In this document: positions 1 through 8,932 of the stretch, one piece after another
Layout of the letters: each line of letters opens with the position of its first letter
Numbering within the stretch: position 1 is the first letter of the stretch
Assembly (NCBI GenBank): GCA_018660465.1
Contig: JABJKH010000118.1
Coordinates: forward strand, 1-33,654
Length of the DNA: 33,654 bases
Source: Rhodospirillaceae bacterium
GTDB taxonomy: Bacteria > Pseudomonadota > Alphaproteobacteria > Rhodospirillales > JABJKH01
Reading direction: 5' to 3'
Translations under genes and position numbers: made by a program
Notes under the pieces: model-generated
Seen by the model: only the letters and a program-made list of their open reading frames with translations
Databases searched by the model: none
What the model was told of the DNA's origin: nothing

Positions 1-2457
1 AAAAGTGTCCGACCCCTGGTAGCCCAAGCTCGGCGTATAGTCATACGTCCCATCCGCATTAACCGTCACCGTGCCGTTCGCCGCACCCGTCTCAAGGGCG
101 TACGTCAGACCGCCATCGCCACCAGACCCCGTCAGTGACCAGGTGGTAGATGTGTCGACATCCATTTGTATGGAGCTGGTAATCGCAGACAGTGATGTAC
201 CATCGGAAGCCAAGGCAATGTCTCGGTCAGCGAATTGAATTCTTTCAATACCATCAAGAACGTTGCTTCCGTAGTTGATGGCAGAGGAGTCGAGATCGTT
301 AACCAGCCAAGTCCCGTCCGCCGAGTTGAACTGGACATCATAGTTGGTTCCATCTTCTCCATAGTTGACGGTGTCGTTCCCCGCGCCCCCAATTAGGCTG
401 TCGTTGCCGGAACTGGCGATGAACAGATCGTCACCTGCGAGGCCGTCTATGGTGTCGTCTCCTGTTCGACCGGTCAACGTGTCATTGCCAGATGTTCCGA
501 CGATAGGGCCACTACCGTTATCAACAGCGATGGTTTGGTCTTCAAATTGGAAGAATTCGAAACCGGAAATTATGTCTGTACCCTGTGAACCAGCAAGGTC
601 TGTTACCGTATAGACACTTTGAGCAAGATTAATATTAAAATCAGCAAAATTACCATCAAACAGGGCCGTGTCCACACCTAAGCCGCCCGCCAAGGTATCG
701 TCTCCTCGCCCTCCCATCAGGGTGTTATCAGCGGCGTTCCCCGTAATCGTGTCAGCCCCATCACCTGCATATAGATTTTCGATTAGCGAACTCGAAGCGA
801 TATCGATGCTGTGTCCGAACAGCGTGTTCGAAATTCCTGAAGTCAGATCGAAGGTTAAATCTGTATTGATGGTCGCAAAGTTGAGGGTATCGATCCCGCC
901 GCTGTCGGTAATCAGGCCACGGCCTGCCTCACCACCGTGGCGCGCCCATTCGCTGGTGTAGATGTACGTATCATTGGCGTTCAGTGCGTCGCCGAATAGC
1001 GATAGGTTCCAGTTGCGGAGGACGCCTTGATCGTTGTTGGCACTGTCGGTGACCGCCAAAGTCCAGGTGCCTTCGCCGGTCTCTCCCCAGTGCTGCACGC
1101 TGGTTAAAATTGCATCGATGTCATTCTGAGAGGTCCCCCAAGTTGATGAACCACTGACCCCTGGACGGTTAACAAGTAGGCTTGTGGTGCCATCGGGAGA
1201 GGTCAAGCGAACCGACAAATCGCCGATATAGGTGTGGTCCAGATGCAGTTCGACCTCGACGTGATCGATTTCCAGCCCGTTACTGTTACTGATTGAGACA
1301 CTGCTGGACGTGGTAGAAAGGTCGTTGATCGCAAAGTTGGGGCTGGTCGAAGCGGAGGTTGAAATTAAGTTACTAAAGGTGCTCTGCTCGGTCCAGGTTT
1401 CGGCGAGGCGAACGGCAGCATAGGCGTCAACCAAGCCGAAGCCGTAGTCATCACTGACCAATAAACCACCGCCGTTCCAATTATTTGCACCGTTGGTCTG
1501 CCAACCCGAATTCGACGCCGTCGGGTTGCGCGACGAATAGGCGAGAATTTCCTGAACATCGCGGTAACCGAGATCGGGATTGGCCTCCAAGATCAATGCG
1601 GTTACAGCCGCAACGGCAGGCGAGGAGAACGATGTGCCGCTGATGGATGTATAGTCTCCGCCTGAATACCCGGCCGAACCAAGCCGGTCTGTGGTGTAGA
1701 TGCCCACACCAGGGGCAGAAACTAAAACCGCTGCACCCGGCGTGCTGAACGACGCGATCGAGCCTGTGATGCTGATGGCACCGACGGCGATTGTATGTTG
1801 CGAATTGCCAAAGCTATGATAGTTGACGTTATCCCCTTCCTGACGGGAATTGCCCGAAGAGAACGTGATAATTGTGCCCAGTCCACCGCGCCCTGTCGCC
1901 ACCGCGTTTTCGATTGCGTTGGCGGAGGCGGCAAAGGACGAGTAAAGGAAATTATCGGTGAAAAATCCGTTATAGCCCCAGCTGTTGTTGGCGACATCGA
2001 CGGTCGCCATGTTCTGCATCTGGGTATCGGTTTGACCCGAGCCGCCGGAGCCAAAGCCTATACGGAATCCGGTGATATCGGCGCCCGGTGCAATCCCTAC
2101 CGTGCTGCCACCGCCGATTGCCGCACCGATAACACCGGCGACCGTGGTGCCGTGGTTATCATCAGACGCAGACGCATATGAATCACTATCGCCGCTGCGG
2201 GCGTCATAATCTAAATCGAAGCGATAATTGGCGTTGAGGTCTGGGTGATTGTAATCAATCCCGGTATCGACGACGCCAACAACGACACCATTGCCTTGGT
2301 AGTCGTCCCAAACAGTCGTTACGTTGACATCAACGCCGGGATAAGAGGTATTGACCAGATGCCACTGCGATCCAAAGCCGGAATCACCAGGAATCACCTG
2401 CGGCGTAATGACGTAGGTGAACCCTTCAGACTCTTGATCCTGCTTAATGTCTACCAC
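1..2457 (-). CDS. Secreted S8 subtilisin-like protease with P domain and RTX repeats (partial, C terminus off the left edge)
   Basis: Reading right to left, the frame is open for 819 codons to the left edge with no stop. The catalytic triad is visible: Asp64 in VVDTGID, His102 in DNHGTTVAGV, Ser276 in SGTSFSSPAVAAV, with the oxyanion Asn in VANNSWG. A proprotein-convertase P domain follows at about residues 396-500 (YIGDLSVRL, TWTLAVTD). Next come glycine/aspartate nonapeptide repeats (GGAGNDT, GLAGDDL) that bind calcium in RTX proteins, then cadherin/VCBS-like sequence (NADGTYDYTP) at the edge. There is no Sec signal peptide or prodomain, which fits type I secretion through a C-terminal signal, but no exporter genes are in view. 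The GTG start is the only in-frame choice after the upstream TAG; GGAAG precedes it closely. Likely an extracellular protease; its substrate is unknown. Confidence 0.9.
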   Translation of the reverse strand, partial: MVDIKQDQESEGFTYVITPQVIPGDSGFGSQWHLVNTSYPGVDVNVTTVWDDYQGNGVVVGVVDTGIDYNHPDLNANYRFDLDYDARSGDSDSYASASDDNHGTTVAGVIGAAIGGGSTVGIAPGADITGFRIGFGSGGSGQTDTQMQNMATVDVANNSWGYNGFFTDNFLYSSFAASANAIENAVATGRGGLGTIITFSSGNSRQEGDNVNYHSFGNSQHTIAVGAISITGSIASFSTPGAAVLVSAPGVGIYTTDRLGSAGYSGGDYTSISGTSFSSPAVAAVTALILEANPDLGYRDVQEILAYSSRNPTASNSGWQTNGANNWNGGGLLVSDDYGFGLVDAYAAVRLAETWTEQSTFSNLISTSASTSPNFAINDLSTTSSSVSISNSNGLEIDHVEVELHLDHTYIGDLSVRLTSPDGTTSLLVNRPGVSGSSTWGTSQNDIDAILTSVQHWGETGEGTWTLAVTDSANNDQGVLRNWNLSLFGDALNANDTYIYTSEWARHGGEAGRGLITDSGGIDTLNFATINTDLTFDLTSGISNTLFGHSIDIASSSLIENLYAGDGADTITGNAADNTLMGGRGDDTLAGGLGVDTALFDGNFADFNINLAQSVYTVTDLAGSQGTDIISGFEFFQFEDQTIAVDNGSGPIVGTSGNDTLTGRTGDDTIDGLAGDDLFIASSGNDSLIGGAGNDTVNYGEDGTNYDVQFNSADGTWLVNDLDSSAINYGSNVLDGIERIQFADRDIALASDGTSLSAITSSIQMDVDTSTTWSLTGSGGDGGLTYALETGAANGTVTVNADGTYDYTPSLGYQGSDTF

Positions 2458-3230
2458 AAGCTTCCAATCACGGTATCGTCGCGCCTAACGTGTGCATGCC
2501 AATCGTTTAAAGGCGGTCACACTTAAGCTAACGATGTAGCTCCCCCCTTTCAAAACACCTATAGGGTCAAAACACCCATTTGATTAGGTTACCTATGAAA
2601 GGATTTAACGGCGTATTTATGGCAGAAATGGAAAAATTTAGGTATGACGCCGGTCACAGCTAAATTTTTTGAAGGTATATTGCGACGTCCACCTGGAAAA
2701 TATAGCACAAAATGCCCTAATTCTCAGGATACTATCTAGAATTTTAAGCCCTAATATTGGGGAAACGTCGAATTTTGGCCTAAATCGCAGGAAATGGCGC
2801 CTAAAACGAACGCAATCGTCAAACAAAGGAACCAATGTCTTGCAGATGCACGAAGATCGCCCCGCTAAAGAAAATGAACCGATAGCTGTTCTTGACACCG
2901 GCTTACCCTGCTTGGTGTTGCCCGCGCATTTCCTGGAATATCCTTCGAGCCTTCAATAAATCGCGCACCAATTCGGCATCATAGTCATGACGGAGAACGC
3001 TGCCAAATTGGCGCTAAATACCGTTTCGTATGGATTGTCCGCCAAACCAATAATTGAACAATATTTAATATCTGGAGCTATCTTTTGGCTGGTCTAGGCC
3101 TCAAAATTAGACGAAGGTGAAGAACATAAATTTGGTGCCAATTGCCTATTCTCTTGCGGATGATGTGCCCAAAACCTTAGGGGAAAACTTTTACGTTGAA
3201 TAGAATTTAGATGAGCTAATATACCCGGTC
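2458..3230. other. AT-rich intergenic region, no supported gene
   Basis: This 773-bp gap separates the minus-strand protease from the plus-strand glycosyltransferase. Short open frames on both strands (2669-2959 plus, 2638-2898 minus) resemble no family I know and overlap each other, so I do not call them genes. Next to the protease start there is a direct repeat CAAAACACC at 2551-2559 and 2568-2576 (17-bp spacing), and an inverted pair CCTTTCA (2546-2552) and TGAAAGG (2596-2602). These could be operator or promoter elements for the protease, but this is weak. I see no RNA gene here. Confidence 0.5.
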
Positions 3231-4175
3231 ATGAAAAAAACAATCAGCATCATTACCCCCTGTTACAACGAAGAAGAATGCATTCGCGACTGCTATGAAG
3301 CAGTGCAAGAGATTCATCAAGAGCACTTAGCCAATTATGATCTCGAACATATTTTTTGCGACAACGCATCGACTGATGGCACGGTTGATATTCTGCGTGA
3401 GATGGCTACGGAGAACCCCCAGGTCAAACTAATTTTGAACGCCCGCAATTTCGGCCCCATGCGATCACACTTCAACGGTGTCAGAAGTGCTACCGGCGAT
3501 CTGATCTTAATATTTTTGCCTGCGGATTTGCAGGACCCACCCGAACTTTTGCCCGAATTTGTAAAGTTATGGGAGCAAGGCTACGAAATTGTCTATGGCG
3601 TTCGGGCTGAACGGGAAGAAGGCGCGGGCATGATATTCGTGCGTAAGCTTTACTACCAGATTATGACCAAAATTTCCTACTTTGATATGCCCCCCGATGT
3701 GGGCGAGTTTCAGCTCGTCGATAAGAAGGTATTGGACGTTATCCGGGAATTCGATGACGCCTACCCGTTTACCCGGGCGATGACTTTTGAATGCGGCTTC
3801 AAGCAGGTGGCGGTTCCTTATACATGGAAGGAACGGCGTAAAGGAATATCAAAGAACCGTCTGCTCAGTCTCGTTGACCAAGGTCTAAATGGTCTCATTT
3901 CTTTTAGTACAGTGCCAATGCGACTCGCCTTAGCATCAGGAATTGTTATTTCAGCCCTTAGCATCCTATTCGCAATCGTAAACACGATTGCGTATTTTGC
4001 CATGGATCATGACATTCCACGCGGCAACATGCTGATAATCACCGGTCTGTTTTTCTTCGCCGGCGTTCAGTTATTTTTTATAGGATTTCTTGGGGAGTAT
4101 GTTCTTGCGATCTACAATCAGGTTCGCAAGCGCCCCTTGGTCGTCGAACGTGAGCGCGTGAACTTTACAGATTAA
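3231..4175 (+). CDS. Membrane-anchored family 2 glycosyltransferase (DPM1/GtrB/ArnC-like)
   Basis: This 314-residue GT-A fold enzyme begins with SIITPCYNEEE, has the nucleotide-binding DNASTDGT motif near residue 45, and LPADLQDPPE near residue 100, the DxD-type metal region typical of polyprenyl-phosphate glycosyltransferases. Two hydrophobic segments near the C terminus (about residues 231-255 and 265-295) followed by a basic tail match the GtrB/ArnC layout. The expected reaction is sugar transfer from a nucleotide sugar to undecaprenyl phosphate at the inner face of the cytoplasmic membrane; donor identity cannot be read. No strong ribosome-binding site precedes the ATG. Its stop codon overlaps that of the convergent radical SAM gene. 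Its position beside the CDP-sugar operon suggests it handles a sugar of that locus, but it is on the opposite strand. Confidence 0.88.
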   Translation: MKKTISIITPCYNEEECIRDCYEAVQEIHQEHLANYDLEHIFCDNASTDGTVDILREMATENPQVKLILNARNFGPMRSHFNGVRSATGDLILIFLPADLQDPPELLPEFVKLWEQGYEIVYGVRAEREEGAGMIFVRKLYYQIMTKISYFDMPPDVGEFQLVDKKVLDVIREFDDAYPFTRAMTFECGFKQVAVPYTWKERRKGISKNRLLSLVDQGLNGLISFSTVPMRLALASGIVISALSILFAIVNTIAYFAMDHDIPRGNMLIITGLFFFAGVQLFFIGFLGEYVLAIYNQVRKRPLVVERERVNFTD

Positions 4176-5977
4176 GCAGCGGCCAAGGATTCGGGGTCTA
4201 GTCCATAGGCCGCAAGCCGTTGGCTCCAATAAGGGGAAGCAGCGACTTGATTGTGCAGTCGTTCCAGGGTGGCAGGGCTTGCTTGGCCGGCAGCATTTTT
4301 CTCCATCAACGCCAAGAAATAAAGCCCGAAGCCGTGCTCCGGCGAAACAATGTCGACCAAGTTGGTGAGCATTTTCCGTTGTTGTTCTAACTTTAGCGGA
4401 CGCTTCTCATTGAACAGGCGATGAAAGTTCATCTTATAGTTCATGTAGAACCAAATATCGGTGATCTGCTCGCCATCAGGAATTTCATCTGCGGCCAGAG
4501 AATCAAACATCTCTCTGAACTCTTCTGGCGAAGTCTGTAGCTTATTTTGCTTTTCGTTGACCTTGCCATAACTGCCAAGCGCCATACGGACTTCGCTTTT
4601 ATTGGTATTGCTGATGAGACCCTGCTCATTCATCGATTCATAAATGGGTGTATTCGGTAGGGGCTGAAGAATGGAAATTCGATACCAATCCAGGTCCATT
4701 TCAGCCGAGACCGACATGGTGTCGCGAATCATTGAAATATTCTCATTCGGGAAGCCGATGATGATGTACGCCGACGAGTATAGATCTGGAAATTTGCGAA
4801 GAACTTCTGCCGCTCGGAGGAAAGTTTCAGGCGTTCCTGGTTTCTTTACCTCTTTGAGAATTTGCCGGTTCCCGGATTCCATGCCGATGTGCAGTGCAAT
4901 GCAGCCGCTTTCGACTGCCGCCGAAATCACCTCTTCCGTACAAGAGGAAGCGATAACACCATTTGATGCGTCCCACGTCAGCGTCAAGCCCCGCCGAACC
5001 ATTTCATTATAAAGGCTGATGGCGCGTCTGTGGTCCTTAAAGGCGTCATCATCAAGCAGCATGACGTGGCCAATACCGTGGTCATTTTGAAGCCGCTCAA
5101 ACTCATCGACCACAGAACTGATTGAGCGGTGACGCACACCAACGCCGTTGAAATTACGGACACTACAAAACGTACATTGGGCGCGGCAGCCGCGGTTGGT
5201 TAAAACTGTGGCCAGCCGTGTGTCCCGGTCTTTCAGGAAATAGAATGAGCCAATTGTGCCGTAGCGTGCAGATTCAGATACGTTCATCAAGTCTAGTGCA
5301 GGAATGACGTCCATTTCTTCTGCGCTCGGGACGACGGCCCCATCTGCATACAATTTTTCACCGCCATCATTGAATATGACTTGGGCTAGATTTTCCGCAC
5401 CCAAATCTTTTCGAACGACGTTTACGAAGCGCCGAATTGCGAGGTCGCCTTCACGCATGAACGCGATATCAGCTGATGGAATATCACCCATCACGCGCTC
5501 AACGTCGTTGCTGACGTGGACGCCACCGATCGCAACGGGAATATCATGCCCCGCAGCCCGTTCGCATACTTGGCCGAACACATTGTGGGTCATTGTGAAC
5601 ATGCACGAAACACCGATCATGTCGGGTTTGAAGTCGGCGATGGCGCTATCTAGTTGGTGTTGCCAGACAGAATTAAAATCGAAATCGTCGGCAGATTCCG
5701 CTTCACAGGCCGCCCGTAGAACCAAGTTGTTCAGATTACAAATTCTAACGTCGATATTGGCTTGCCGCAGGTTTTCAGCAATGACCCCCAGACCATAAGG
5801 CGCAAAGTTGGTATTGCGACCCCGGTGCGCTGTTTCAAAGCGAAAAACTTCGCTGTCGGCGTCCGGCGGGTTGACCAAAAGCACGCGGTCGATCTTGCGG
5901 GTTGGAAAATGAACATCCAGAAATGCATCAAACCTTTCTGGACTGGTACCTTCGAGAATTCTATTGGCCTCAGCCAT
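4172..5977 (-). CDS. B12-binding-domain radical SAM protein
   Basis: This 601-residue protein has an N-terminal Rossmann-like cobalamin-binding region (RVLLVNPP at about 31-38, GLGVIAENLRQANIDV at about 62-77, IGGVHVS near 150). A radical SAM core follows, with the CxxxCxxC cluster at Cys264, Cys268 and Cys271 in NRGCRAQCTFC, then GMESGN and an IIGFPNE motif. The canonical DxHxxG cobalamin motif is not obvious; THNVFG near residue 130 is the nearest match. Known members methylate unactivated carbons or phosphorus, or rearrange rings. It is the last gene of the sugar operon, 167 bp after the YerE-like gene, so it may modify the sugar or its lipid carrier; that is inference. AGGA lies 7 bases before the ATG. 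The family is clear; the substrate is unknown. Confidence 0.88.
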   Translation of the reverse strand: MAEANRILEGTSPERFDAFLDVHFPTRKIDRVLLVNPPDADSEVFRFETAHRGRNTNFAPYGLGVIAENLRQANIDVRICNLNNLVLRAACEAESADDFDFNSVWQHQLDSAIADFKPDMIGVSCMFTMTHNVFGQVCERAAGHDIPVAIGGVHVSNDVERVMGDIPSADIAFMREGDLAIRRFVNVVRKDLGAENLAQVIFNDGGEKLYADGAVVPSAEEMDVIPALDLMNVSESARYGTIGSFYFLKDRDTRLATVLTNRGCRAQCTFCSVRNFNGVGVRHRSISSVVDEFERLQNDHGIGHVMLLDDDAFKDHRRAISLYNEMVRRGLTLTWDASNGVIASSCTEEVISAAVESGCIALHIGMESGNRQILKEVKKPGTPETFLRAAEVLRKFPDLYSSAYIIIGFPNENISMIRDTMSVSAEMDLDWYRISILQPLPNTPIYESMNEQGLISNTNKSEVRMALGSYGKVNEKQNKLQTSPEEFREMFDSLAADEIPDGEQITDIWFYMNYKMNFHRLFNEKRPLKLEQQRKMLTNLVDIVSPEHGFGLYFLALMEKNAAGQASPATLERLHNQVAASPYWSQRLAAYGLDPESLAAA

Positions 5978-6144
5978 TTAATTTTCCTACCCACTCGAGC
6001 TTCAAAAAACCGCTTTGATGAGGATGATATGACCCAAATCATTCGACACCGAAGGTATTACTAACCTTCATTAACCTTTAAAACTACAAAAACTTAGCGC
6101 CGACTTTCAAAGACTCATCCACAATTCTATCAAGTTGGGCACAC

Positions 6145-7929
6145 CTAATCCGAAATACTAGACCGCACAGTGAGATTTTTCCGATCAAAATCAACGAAGC
6201 GATTGGCATCGTTGAATTCTTCGTCGCTCAGATAGGGTGTCTGATCGTGGATCAGGTGGCCGATTTCCAGTTTGGGTTCAATCGGGGTATCTCGGTGTAG
6301 GGTCACATCGATAATATGCGCACCATCGGCGTATAGAATCTCGCGGGTTAGATCCTTTAAATCATCTATGCGGTGGTAACTTTGGCTGTAACCTTCCGCG
6401 ATGCTGGCAAATTTTGGCAGGCCGTAACCACTTTCCGGGAGCGCACCTTCGTTGCGTTCGTCCATATAAATATCTTGGAACTGTTTCACAATTCCGTAGC
6501 CATAGTTATTGAGAATTATCACGGTAATGGGAAGATTGTACTGAGAGATCGTCTGCAGTTCCTGGATATTATTTTGAAACCCGCCGTCGCCGATGAAACA
6601 GAAAATACGTTCACCAGGCTGAGAAAATGCGGCCCCAATAGAGGCTGATAAAGCGTACGAGATCGGCGCGCAGCCACCATTGGAGAAGATCGTGTGCTTC
6701 TTACGTAAGAAAGACAGGAAGAACCAACAGGTGGTTGCGCCGCAATCAACCAAAACAGTCGCGTCTTCATTTACCAGGCGATTAACTTGGCGAATCGCTT
6801 CATAAGGCGAAATGGTGTCATGGTCCTTGGCGAATTGGCTGGTGTCTTTATCAAAATATTTTTCTTTTTGGATGCCAACGTAATCCTGCCATGCCTCTGA
6901 GATATCAGGGGCTTCAAGCGTTTCGATAACGGGGACCGCCTTGTCCATTGAAAGCTCAGTAACGCCATAGCCTTGTGGCGTGTATTTGTTCAGTTCCTCA
7001 ACATCGACGTCGACGACATGAATTTTAGCCGCCGGGGCGAAAAGTTTAGGGTCCCCTGGCCGTTGGCGGGTGTCCAGACGACTGCCCAATACCAGCAAAG
7101 CATCGCAGTTCTGCAGAATATTATTGGCACCTCTGTTGCCATAGACGCCGATGGAGCCGCAGTAGCCTAGCAGGCGGTGGTCAAAATAACTACATCCGCT
7201 CCAACTGGAAACGAAGGGAACGCCAATTCGTTCTAACCAAGCAGCAATTCTTTCTTCTGCACCCGAAAGACCAACACCGGCACCAAACAGGACCAACGGA
7301 CGTTCAGCGCCTTCAAATAAATCTGTGGTCGCTATTTTCAAGGCAGATAAAATTTCGGTGGAAGGTGCTTCATCCTGAGGCGGCTCGTAAAAAATCTCGT
7401 CGCCGACCTCTTCCTGCTGCACGTTCATCGGAACGTCGATTAGGACCGGTCCCATCCTTCCTGTAATAGCAATGTTATAAGCCTTCGTGAGTTCACGTTT
7501 TAGCTCGTCGCCATTACGAATTTGAACCGCATATTTGGTAATTGGCTTAATAAGCTCAACGATTTGGGTTTCCTGAAACCCGGTCTGGCGAACTTTGGAG
7601 CCCTTAAACACCTCACTGTCGCGGAGATTAACCTGTCCGGTGATGTGCATGACCGGGATGGAATCAAACCAGTTGCACGCAATTCCCGTTATTAGGTTCG
7701 TTGCCCCAGGGCCACTGGTCGCCATTGTCACGCCGACTTTGCCACATGAACGCCACACGGCATCGGCCGCCATTGCAGCACCTTGTTCATGCTGAAAGCA
7801 TTTATAATCGAGAGTTGGGTGCTGACCAATTGCATCCACCATGAAGACACACGCACCGCCGGTCAGTAGAAAGACGTTCTCGATTTTGCGTTGCGCTAGA
7901 AATTCAGCAACATATTCCGCGCCGGTCAT
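6145..7929 (-). CDS. TPP-dependent acetolactate-synthase-like enzyme, YerE candidate
   Basis: At 594 residues this matches the three-domain layout of the acetolactate synthase family. Glu48 in CFQHEQGAAMAADA is the cofactor-activating glutamate. A central domain (about 200-340, LVLFGAGVGLSG) is the FAD/Rossmann-like part. The C-terminal TPP site has GDG at 447-449 and NN at 474-475 (GDGGFQNN ... ILNNYGYG). It is not an ordinary amino-acid-pathway IlvB: no small subunit is nearby, and it sits directly behind rfbG, rfbH and an SDR. In Yersinia pseudotuberculosis, YerE uses TPP to add a two-carbon acetyl unit from pyruvate to C4 of CDP-3,6-dideoxy-4-keto-D-glucose, and YerF then reduces it, giving CDP-yersiniose A. 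The gene set here fits that route. AGGAG lies 7 bases before the ATG. The family is certain; YerE function is inferred. Confidence 0.75.
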   Translation of the reverse strand: MTGAEYVAEFLAQRKIENVFLLTGGACVFMVDAIGQHPTLDYKCFQHEQGAAMAADAVWRSCGKVGVTMATSGPGATNLITGIACNWFDSIPVMHITGQVNLRDSEVFKGSKVRQTGFQETQIVELIKPITKYAVQIRNGDELKRELTKAYNIAITGRMGPVLIDVPMNVQQEEVGDEIFYEPPQDEAPSTEILSALKIATTDLFEGAERPLVLFGAGVGLSGAEERIAAWLERIGVPFVSSWSGCSYFDHRLLGYCGSIGVYGNRGANNILQNCDALLVLGSRLDTRQRPGDPKLFAPAAKIHVVDVDVEELNKYTPQGYGVTELSMDKAVPVIETLEAPDISEAWQDYVGIQKEKYFDKDTSQFAKDHDTISPYEAIRQVNRLVNEDATVLVDCGATTCWFFLSFLRKKHTIFSNGGCAPISYALSASIGAAFSQPGERIFCFIGDGGFQNNIQELQTISQYNLPITVIILNNYGYGIVKQFQDIYMDERNEGALPESGYGLPKFASIAEGYSQSYHRIDDLKDLTREILYADGAHIIDVTLHRDTPIEPKLEIGHLIHDQTPYLSDEEFNDANRFVDFDRKNLTVRSSISD

Positions 7930-7970
7930 ACATTTTCTCCTGAAAGGGGTCGATCCTTGGCATTAATAGA

Positions 7971-8002
7971 TGAGACATACCAAACCCGAACGGGGTGTCT
8001 CA
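7971..8002 (-). promoter_or_regulatory. Intercistronic stem-loop between the SDR and TPP-enzyme genes
   Basis: TGAGACA (7971-7977) and TGTCTCA (7996-8002) form a perfect 7-bp outer stem, with an inner ACCCG/CGGGG pairing around an AA turn. It lies in the 85-bp gap of an otherwise tightly packed operon. On the transcribed (minus) side no U-run follows, so it is not a standard intrinsic terminator. It could be an RNA-processing or stabilising hairpin that sets the relative expression of the downstream genes. Confidence 0.45.
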
Positions 8003-8014
8003 AGACGAAAGATT

Positions 8015-8920
8015 TTAAGATGTTGCCAGCAAATCGGATAATTCCCGAAGGACACCGTCAATAGATGTAAATTCCGGCGTATATCCCCAGTCTTCGGCGC
8101 TATGATCAAGCGAATAGTAATTCGACTTCGGGCCGGTCGAGACGAGGCCCGCATCGTCCTCTAAATCATAGTCGAAAGGAAAGTCAGCTTTAATCTGGTT
8201 GAGCAGGTCGAACTTTCCAACAGTTGCCTTCGAATATACATCCAAGGCGGCATTAACGGGTGTGTCGCTGTTTCGCCACGTCTTGATGCAGCAATTGATG
8301 AGATGGGCAAAATCCGGCGGTGTTACAAAGTCGCGGATAATATCTTGGCGGGATGTTTTGAGAACCGTTCCGTCCTGGATGGCGTGAATAGCATCGGTAA
8401 TAAAAAACCGCGCTTCTAAATCAATGAAGCGGCTAAAGAATGAAAATACCCGAAGATCAATGATATTTAATTCGCTATGGCCCCGGTGCTTGGCTTCTGC
8501 ATTTATTTTTGAGAGACCATAAAAATGACTGGGGTCAAGGGCGTTGATGGGTAATTTATTCACAGTGTCTTTTCGCGCGGGCTTGGTAAAATCGGTGCCA
8601 TAGACAGCACCGCTCGAGAGAAACAGATAAAGCGCCTTCGGAAAATTATTTAGAACGGCCAGCACTGAGTTATCGACGGTCTCGGTAACGGTAAAAATCT
8701 CGGCCCCTAATTCCCGGACCCCTGCAGGCGTTCCTGCCCCGACCGCATTAATCACAACATCAAAGGGCAGTTTGCCAAACTCAGCGATGTCTATACCGCC
8801 CAGGATGGCATCAGGCCGCCGGGCGTATAACAATAGTTCAACATTTGGGTCCGCATTTAATTCTGTCGCCAAGGCTTTGCCGATGTGTCCCGTGGCCCCT
8901 AGGATTGCGATGGTGGTCAT
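8015..8920 (-). CDS. NAD(P)-dependent SDR (epimerase/dehydratase family), YerF-like ketoreductase candidate
   Basis: This 301-residue extended short-chain dehydrogenase has a nucleotide-binding GATGHIG at residues 8-14, the catalytic serine region LSSGAVYG at 101-108, and YxxxK as Tyr134/Lys138. It is preceded by GGAGT six bases before the ATG and starts 12 bp after rfbH, so the two are probably co-translated. The position between the 3-dehydrase and the TPP enzyme suggests it acts on a 4-keto or 4-acetyl CDP-3,6-dideoxyhexose, as YerF does in yersiniose synthesis. A 4-ketoreductase or 5-epimerase role (CDP-abequose, paratose or tyvelose type) is the main alternative and cannot be excluded by sequence reading. 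The SDR family assignment is firm; the substrate is inferred from context. Confidence 0.75.
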   Translation of the reverse strand: MTTIAILGATGHIGKALATELNADPNVELLLYARRPDAILGGIDIAEFGKLPFDVVINAVGAGTPAGVRELGAEIFTVTETVDNSVLAVLNNFPKALYLFLSSGAVYGTDFTKPARKDTVNKLPINALDPSHFYGLSKINAEAKHRGHSELNIIDLRVFSFFSRFIDLEARFFITDAIHAIQDGTVLKTSRQDIIRDFVTPPDFAHLINCCIKTWRNSDTPVNAALDVYSKATVGKFDLLNQIKADFPFDYDLEDDAGLVSTGPKSNYYSLDHSAEDWGYTPEFTSIDGVLRELSDLLATS

Positions 8921-8932
8921 GTGTGACTCCGC

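Noticed and set aside
1795-2181. 128-codon plus-strand frame inside the protease gene
   Set aside because: It lies opposite the catalytic domain, whose triad residues and continuous homology are clear; the plus-strand product looks like no known protein.
2669-2959. 96-codon plus-strand frame in the gap left of the glycosyltransferase
   Set aside because: No family resemblance, no ribosome-binding site, and a competing minus-strand frame covers the same bases; composition is that of non-coding AT-rich DNA.
6145-7929. Ordinary acetolactate synthase for branched-chain amino acids (IlvB)
   Set aside because: There is no regulatory small subunit or ilvC nearby and the gene is embedded in a CDP-deoxysugar operon; the family is shared but the role is more likely YerE-like.
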